This document shows positions 6,408 to 8,575 of a stretch of DNA of 8,575 nt, in pieces. The notes below the pieces were generated by a model. It had not been told where the DNA came from. It saw only the letters and a list, made by a program, of their open reading frames with translations, and searched no databases. A program made the position numbers and the translations under genes. How positions within the stretch are numbered: the first letter of the stretch is position 1; every line of letters starts with the position of its first letter. The DNA is from an uncultured Clostridia bacterium (GTDB taxonomy: Bacteria > Bacillota > Clostridia > UBA1381): the NCBI GenBank assembly GCA_934454745.1, contig CAKSGP010000040.1:1-8575 (forward strand), in the 5' to 3' direction.

Positions 6408-6845
6408 ATGTTAAAACCTGTTGATATTCAGAATAAGGAATTTGAAAAAAAGCTTAAAGGCTATGACTGCGATGCGGTTGATGATTTTTTGGATATAGTT
6501 ATTCAGGATTACGATACCCTTTGCAAGGAAAATATGGCTCTGCGTGAAAAAATCACTATGCTTACGGAAACTGTTGACCGATACAAAGAGATTGAGGAAA
6601 CAATGCAACGTTCGTTGGAGGTTGCACGCCAGTCAGCAGAGGATATGAAAAACAATGCCAATATGGAGGCAGAGGCCATCGTAAACCGTGCCAAGCTTGA
6701 CGCAACACGTCTTGCACGGCAAATAGACGAGGAGCATATAAAGAAGCATCAGGAAATGCTTAAGATTAAGCAGGACGTAGACACATACAAGGCAAGAATT
6801 AAGACTGTATGTGAAAATCTGATTAAAACAATTGATGAGATTTAA
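6408..6845 (+). CDS. divIVA: DivIVA family protein
   Basis: A 145-residue coiled-coil protein that recognises curved membrane at the septum and poles and recruits division or wall-synthesis partners. The N-terminus is the family's lipid-binding domain: MLKPVDIQNKEFEKKLKGYD, then DAVDDFLDIVIQDYD. The Phe-Arg pair that enters the membrane in Bacillus DivIVA is replaced by Leu16-Lys17, a conservative change. From about residue 36 to the end the sequence is charged heptad-like helix (LREKITMLTETVDRYKEIEE; IDEEHIKKHQEMLKIKQDVD). The ATG at 6408 is chosen because GAAAGGA (6390-6396) lies 11 bases upstream and the family starts with M-L-x-P-x-D-I; a TTG at 6399 would add three residues. It is the last gene of the operon: its stop overlaps the left arm of the terminator. 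Confidence 0.93.
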   Translation: MLKPVDIQNKEFEKKLKGYDCDAVDDFLDIVIQDYDTLCKENMALREKITMLTETVDRYKEIEETMQRSLEVARQSAEDMKNNANMEAEAIVNRAKLDATRLARQIDEEHIKKHQEMLKIKQDVDTYKARIKTVCENLIKTIDEI

Positions 6846-6880
6846 TAAAAGAAGCGGCATATATTGCCGCTTCTTTTATT
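6844..6880. terminator. Bidirectional intrinsic terminator between converging operons
   Basis: A perfect 16-bp inverted repeat: left arm 6844-6859, right arm 6865-6880, loop TATAT. The GC-rich core (GCGGCA/TGCCGC) is flanked by A-rich and T-rich arms, so each strand ends in a U-rich tail. The arms overlap the divIVA stop codon (6843-6845) on one side and the stop codon of the Rrf2-type gene (6879-6881) on the other, so one hairpin serves both operons. Confidence 0.93.
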
Positions 6881-7304
6881 AGATGGAATAATTATCCGCC
6901 ATATCCGTATTAATTACGTCTGCAAGAGTTTTAGAGTCAAAATATTCATTTACGATTCGATAGAATTCAACCCACATAGGATAGGTACGGCATTTATATG
7001 CACGTTCACAGGGCTTTGCACCACTCTCTAAACAAGCTACCGGGGCAAGATCGCCCTCCGTAAGCCGCAAAATATCGCCTATTTTACACTCCTCGGGTTC
7101 TTTTATAAGACGGTATCCGCCGCATTTGCCTTGTATTCCCTCAATAAATCCATTCTTGGACAGTACAGGAATAATGCGTTCCAAATATTTCAGCGATATG
7201 CCTTGTCTTTGTGCTACCTCTCTCATAGGCACATATCCTTTATCGGAATTTTCAGCAAGGTCTATCAATACCCTTAAAGCGTACCGTCCCCGTGTTGAAA
7301 TCAT
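6879..7304 (-). CDS. Rrf2 family transcriptional regulator with a three-cysteine cluster
   Basis: A 141-residue winged-helix regulator of the IscR/CymR/NsrR family. The N-terminal start MISTRGRYALRVLIDLAE is diagnostic, and the DNA-recognition region ISLKYLERIIPVLSKNGFI and the wing GIQGKCGGYRL follow. Cys91, Cys99 and Cys105 lie in ACLESGAKPCERAYKC, placed like the Fe-S cysteines of IscR and NsrR but with spacing X7/X5 rather than IscR's X5/X5. The residue three after the third cysteine is Tyr108, where IscR has its histidine ligand. Cys61 and Cys73 are additional. The C-terminus (YFDSKTLADVIN) resembles the CymR tail. It is the last gene of the metY-cysK operon, 24 bases after cysK, so it probably senses cysteine supply or Fe-S status and controls this pathway. 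The start at 7304 fits GAGGTGA (7313-7319) eight bases before it; a GTG at 7314-7316 lies inside that site. Confidence 0.9.
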   Translation of the reverse strand: MISTRGRYALRVLIDLAENSDKGYVPMREVAQRQGISLKYLERIIPVLSKNGFIEGIQGKCGGYRLIKEPEECKIGDILRLTEGDLAPVACLESGAKPCERAYKCRTYPMWVEFYRIVNEYFDSKTLADVINTDMADNYSI

Positions 7305-7312
7305 CAAATCTA

Positions 7313-7319
7313 TCACCTC
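7313..7319 (-). promoter_or_regulatory. Ribosome binding site that fixes the Rrf2 start
   Basis: Read on the minus strand, GAGGTGA lies eight bases before the ATG at 7302-7304. It rules out the in-frame GTG at 7314-7316, which lies within the site. Confidence 0.75.
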
Positions 7320-7328
7320 TTATATGGT

Positions 7329-8261
7329 TTATTCTGCAAACAATGCTGTTGACAGATATCTGTCGCCTGTATCAGGCAAAAGCACAACTATTGTTTTTCC
7401 CTCGTTTTCCGAACGCTTCGCAAGCTCGATTGCCACGTGTGCTGCCGCACCCGATGAAATGCCTACAAGTACGCCTTCTTTTTTGCCAATAAGTTTTCCT
7501 GTGGTAAAGGCATCCTCATTTGCTACCGGTATAACTTCATCATATACTGATGTATTTAAAACCTCCGGCACAAATCCTGCGCCTATACCCTGAATTTGAT
7601 GGGGACCTGGAACGCCAGTTGCAAGGACTGCCGAAGCTTCAGGCTCAACCGCAACAACCTTCACTGATGGATTTTTTGATTTTAAGTATTCGCCAACACC
7701 TGTAATAGTGCCGCCTGTGCCTACACCGGCAACAAAAATATCCACCTTTCCCTCTGTATCCTTATAAATTTCAGGACCTGTGGATTCCCTGTGTGCCTTT
7801 GGGTTTGACGGATTTACAAACTGGCCGGGGATAAAGCCGTTAGGGATTTCCTTTGCAAGTTCCTCAGCTTTTGCAATTGCACCTTTCATTCCCTTTGCTC
7901 CCTCTGTGAGAACAAGCTCCGCACCATAAGCCTTCATAAGCTGACGGCGTTCAACCGACATTGTTTCGGGCATTACAATAATAATTCTGTACCCTCTTGC
8001 TGCCGCTACCGACGCAAGTCCTATTCCGGTGTTGCCTGATGTAGGCTCAATTATTACAGAGTCAGGCTTTAGCTTCCCCGATTGTTCTGCATCGTCAATC
8101 ATCACCTTTGCAATACGGTCCTTTACTGAACCTGCAGGATTTAGATATTCAAGTTTTGCAAGGATTTTTGCTTTCAGTCCAAGGGACTTTTCAATATTTG
8201 TAAGCTCTAAAAGAGGCGTTCTGCCTATTAATTGGTCTGCCGATGTATATATGTTTGCCAT
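7329..8261 (-). CDS. cysK: Cysteine synthase A (O-acetylserine sulfhydrylase)
   Basis: A 310-residue fold-type II PLP enzyme that makes L-cysteine and acetate from O-acetyl-L-serine and sulfide in the cytoplasm. The PLP lysine is Lys47 in NPAGSVKDR. The substrate loop is TSGNTG (74-79), and the cofactor-phosphate loop is GTGGT (181-185). Other family marks are MPETMSVERRQLMKAYGAEL, FVNPSNPKAHRESTGPEI, IQGIGAGFVP and GISSGAA. Length is normal. An AGGAGG site (8269-8274) lies seven bases before the ATG. The gene sits 14 bases after metY and 24 bases before the Rrf2-type regulator, on one transcript. In Bacillus, CysK also binds the Rrf2 regulator CymR to repress sulfur genes; adjacency here makes such a partnership possible but does not show it. 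Confidence 0.97.
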   Translation of the reverse strand: MANIYTSADQLIGRTPLLELTNIEKSLGLKAKILAKLEYLNPAGSVKDRIAKVMIDDAEQSGKLKPDSVIIEPTSGNTGIGLASVAAARGYRIIIVMPETMSVERRQLMKAYGAELVLTEGAKGMKGAIAKAEELAKEIPNGFIPGQFVNPSNPKAHRESTGPEIYKDTEGKVDIFVAGVGTGGTITGVGEYLKSKNPSVKVVAVEPEASAVLATGVPGPHQIQGIGAGFVPEVLNTSVYDEVIPVANEDAFTTGKLIGKKEGVLVGISSGAAAHVAIELAKRSENEGKTIVVLLPDTGDRYLSTALFAE

Positions 8262-8268
8262 AATAAAA

Positions 8269-8274
8269 CCTCCT
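8269..8274 (-). promoter_or_regulatory. Consensus ribosome binding site of cysK
   Basis: AGGAGG on the minus strand, seven bases before the cysK ATG and just past the metY stop codon (8276-8278). The 14-base gap leaves no room for a separate promoter, riboswitch or T-box, so cysK is expressed from the metY transcript. Confidence 0.85.
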
Positions 8275-8275
8275 A

Positions 8276-8575
8276 TTATTTCAATGCATCAAAGCCCCGC
8301 TGTAAATCAGCAATAATATCATCTATGTGTTCTGTTCCTATTGATAGACGGATTGTAGACTGTTTAATTCCCTGATCATATAACTCCTCTTGTGTAAGCT
8401 GACTATGTGTAGTCGTTGCCGGGTGAATTACAAGGCTCTTAACGTCTGCGACATTGGCAAGGAGCGAGAATATTTCCAGACTGTCAATAAATTTATGGGC
8501 TTCTCCCACTCCGCCCTTTATCTCAAATGTGAAAATAGATGCACCGCCGTTGGGGACGTATTTCCGATACAATTC
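8276..8575 (-). CDS. metY: O-acetylhomoserine sulfhydrylase, C-terminal part (runs off the window)
   Basis: The last 99 residues of a Cys/Met-metabolism PLP enzyme; the gene continues beyond the right edge, so the PLP lysine and the start are not seen. The visible part has the family's C-terminal signatures: GGASIFTFEIKGG, SLEIFSLLANVADVKSLVIH directly followed by PATTTHSQL, and IRLSIGTEHIDDIIADLQRG. The fit is closest to MetY (O-acetyl-L-homoserine plus sulfide to L-homocysteine and acetate), which matches the adjacent cysK; cystathionine gamma-synthase or methionine gamma-lyase share parts of these motifs but are less likely. The TTG at 8570-8572 is an internal leucine codon, not a start. 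Confidence 0.88.
   Translation of the reverse strand, partial: ELYRKYVPNGGASIFTFEIKGGVGEAHKFIDSLEIFSLLANVADVKSLVIHPATTTHSQLTQEELYDQGIKQSTIRLSIGTEHIDDIIADLQRGFDALK

Noticed and set aside
7126..7593. 155-residue plus-strand frame over the Rrf2 and cysK genes
   Set aside because: It is antisense to two clearly conserved genes and has no recognisable motif of its own.
8262..8275. Riboswitch, T-box or separate promoter before cysK
   Set aside because: Only 14 bases separate metY and cysK, and they hold just the ribosome binding site.

Overview
The window looks like chromosomal DNA of a low-GC, Gram-positive anaerobe of the class Clostridia. The reasons are strong AGGAGG-type ribosome binding sites, consensus sigma-A promoters, AT-rich third codon positions, and a yggS-sepF-ylmH-divIVA cell-division block of the Firmicutes type. 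The genus cannot be fixed from the sequence alone. No CRISPR array, insertion sequence, phage gene cluster or complete integrase is visible, and most of the window is ordinary core genome.

Left part (1-393): an unassigned left edge, then a tRNA-Lys(CUU) gene on the minus strand with its own consensus promoter and intrinsic terminator. The promoter of the first protein gene runs the other way. Next is a secreted family C69 (U34) dipeptidase (394-1932) closed by a terminator, and then a stand-alone patatin-like phospholipase (2033-3073).

Centre (3090-6880): a five-gene plus-strand operon starting from a TATAAT promoter. It encodes a membrane-anchored HlyD-like protein, YggS/PLPBP (pyridoxal-phosphate homeostasis), SepF (FtsZ membrane anchor), YlmH (S4 RNA-binding protein) and DivIVA (coiled-coil polar/septal protein). 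This matches the ylm-divIVA region downstream of ftsZ in Bacillus, except that ylmG is absent and an HlyD-like protein is joined to the front. A perfect 16-bp hairpin ends the operon and serves the converging operon as well.

Right part (6879-8575): a minus-strand sulfur-assimilation operon read from the right edge inward. It holds the 3' end of metY (O-acetylhomoserine sulfhydrylase), cysK (O-acetylserine sulfhydrylase) and, last, an Rrf2-family regulator with a three-cysteine cluster. MetY and CysK put sulfide into homocysteine and cysteine respectively. The regulator is plausibly a cysteine or Fe-S sensor that acts on this pathway.

I found no convincing undescribed multi-gene system. The points most worth following are the Rrf2-CysK pairing with an atypical cysteine cluster, the repeated membrane-anchor-like motif in SepF, the C69 dipeptidase whose catalytic cysteine sits exactly at the predicted signal-peptide cleavage point, and the HlyD-like gene attached to the division cluster.
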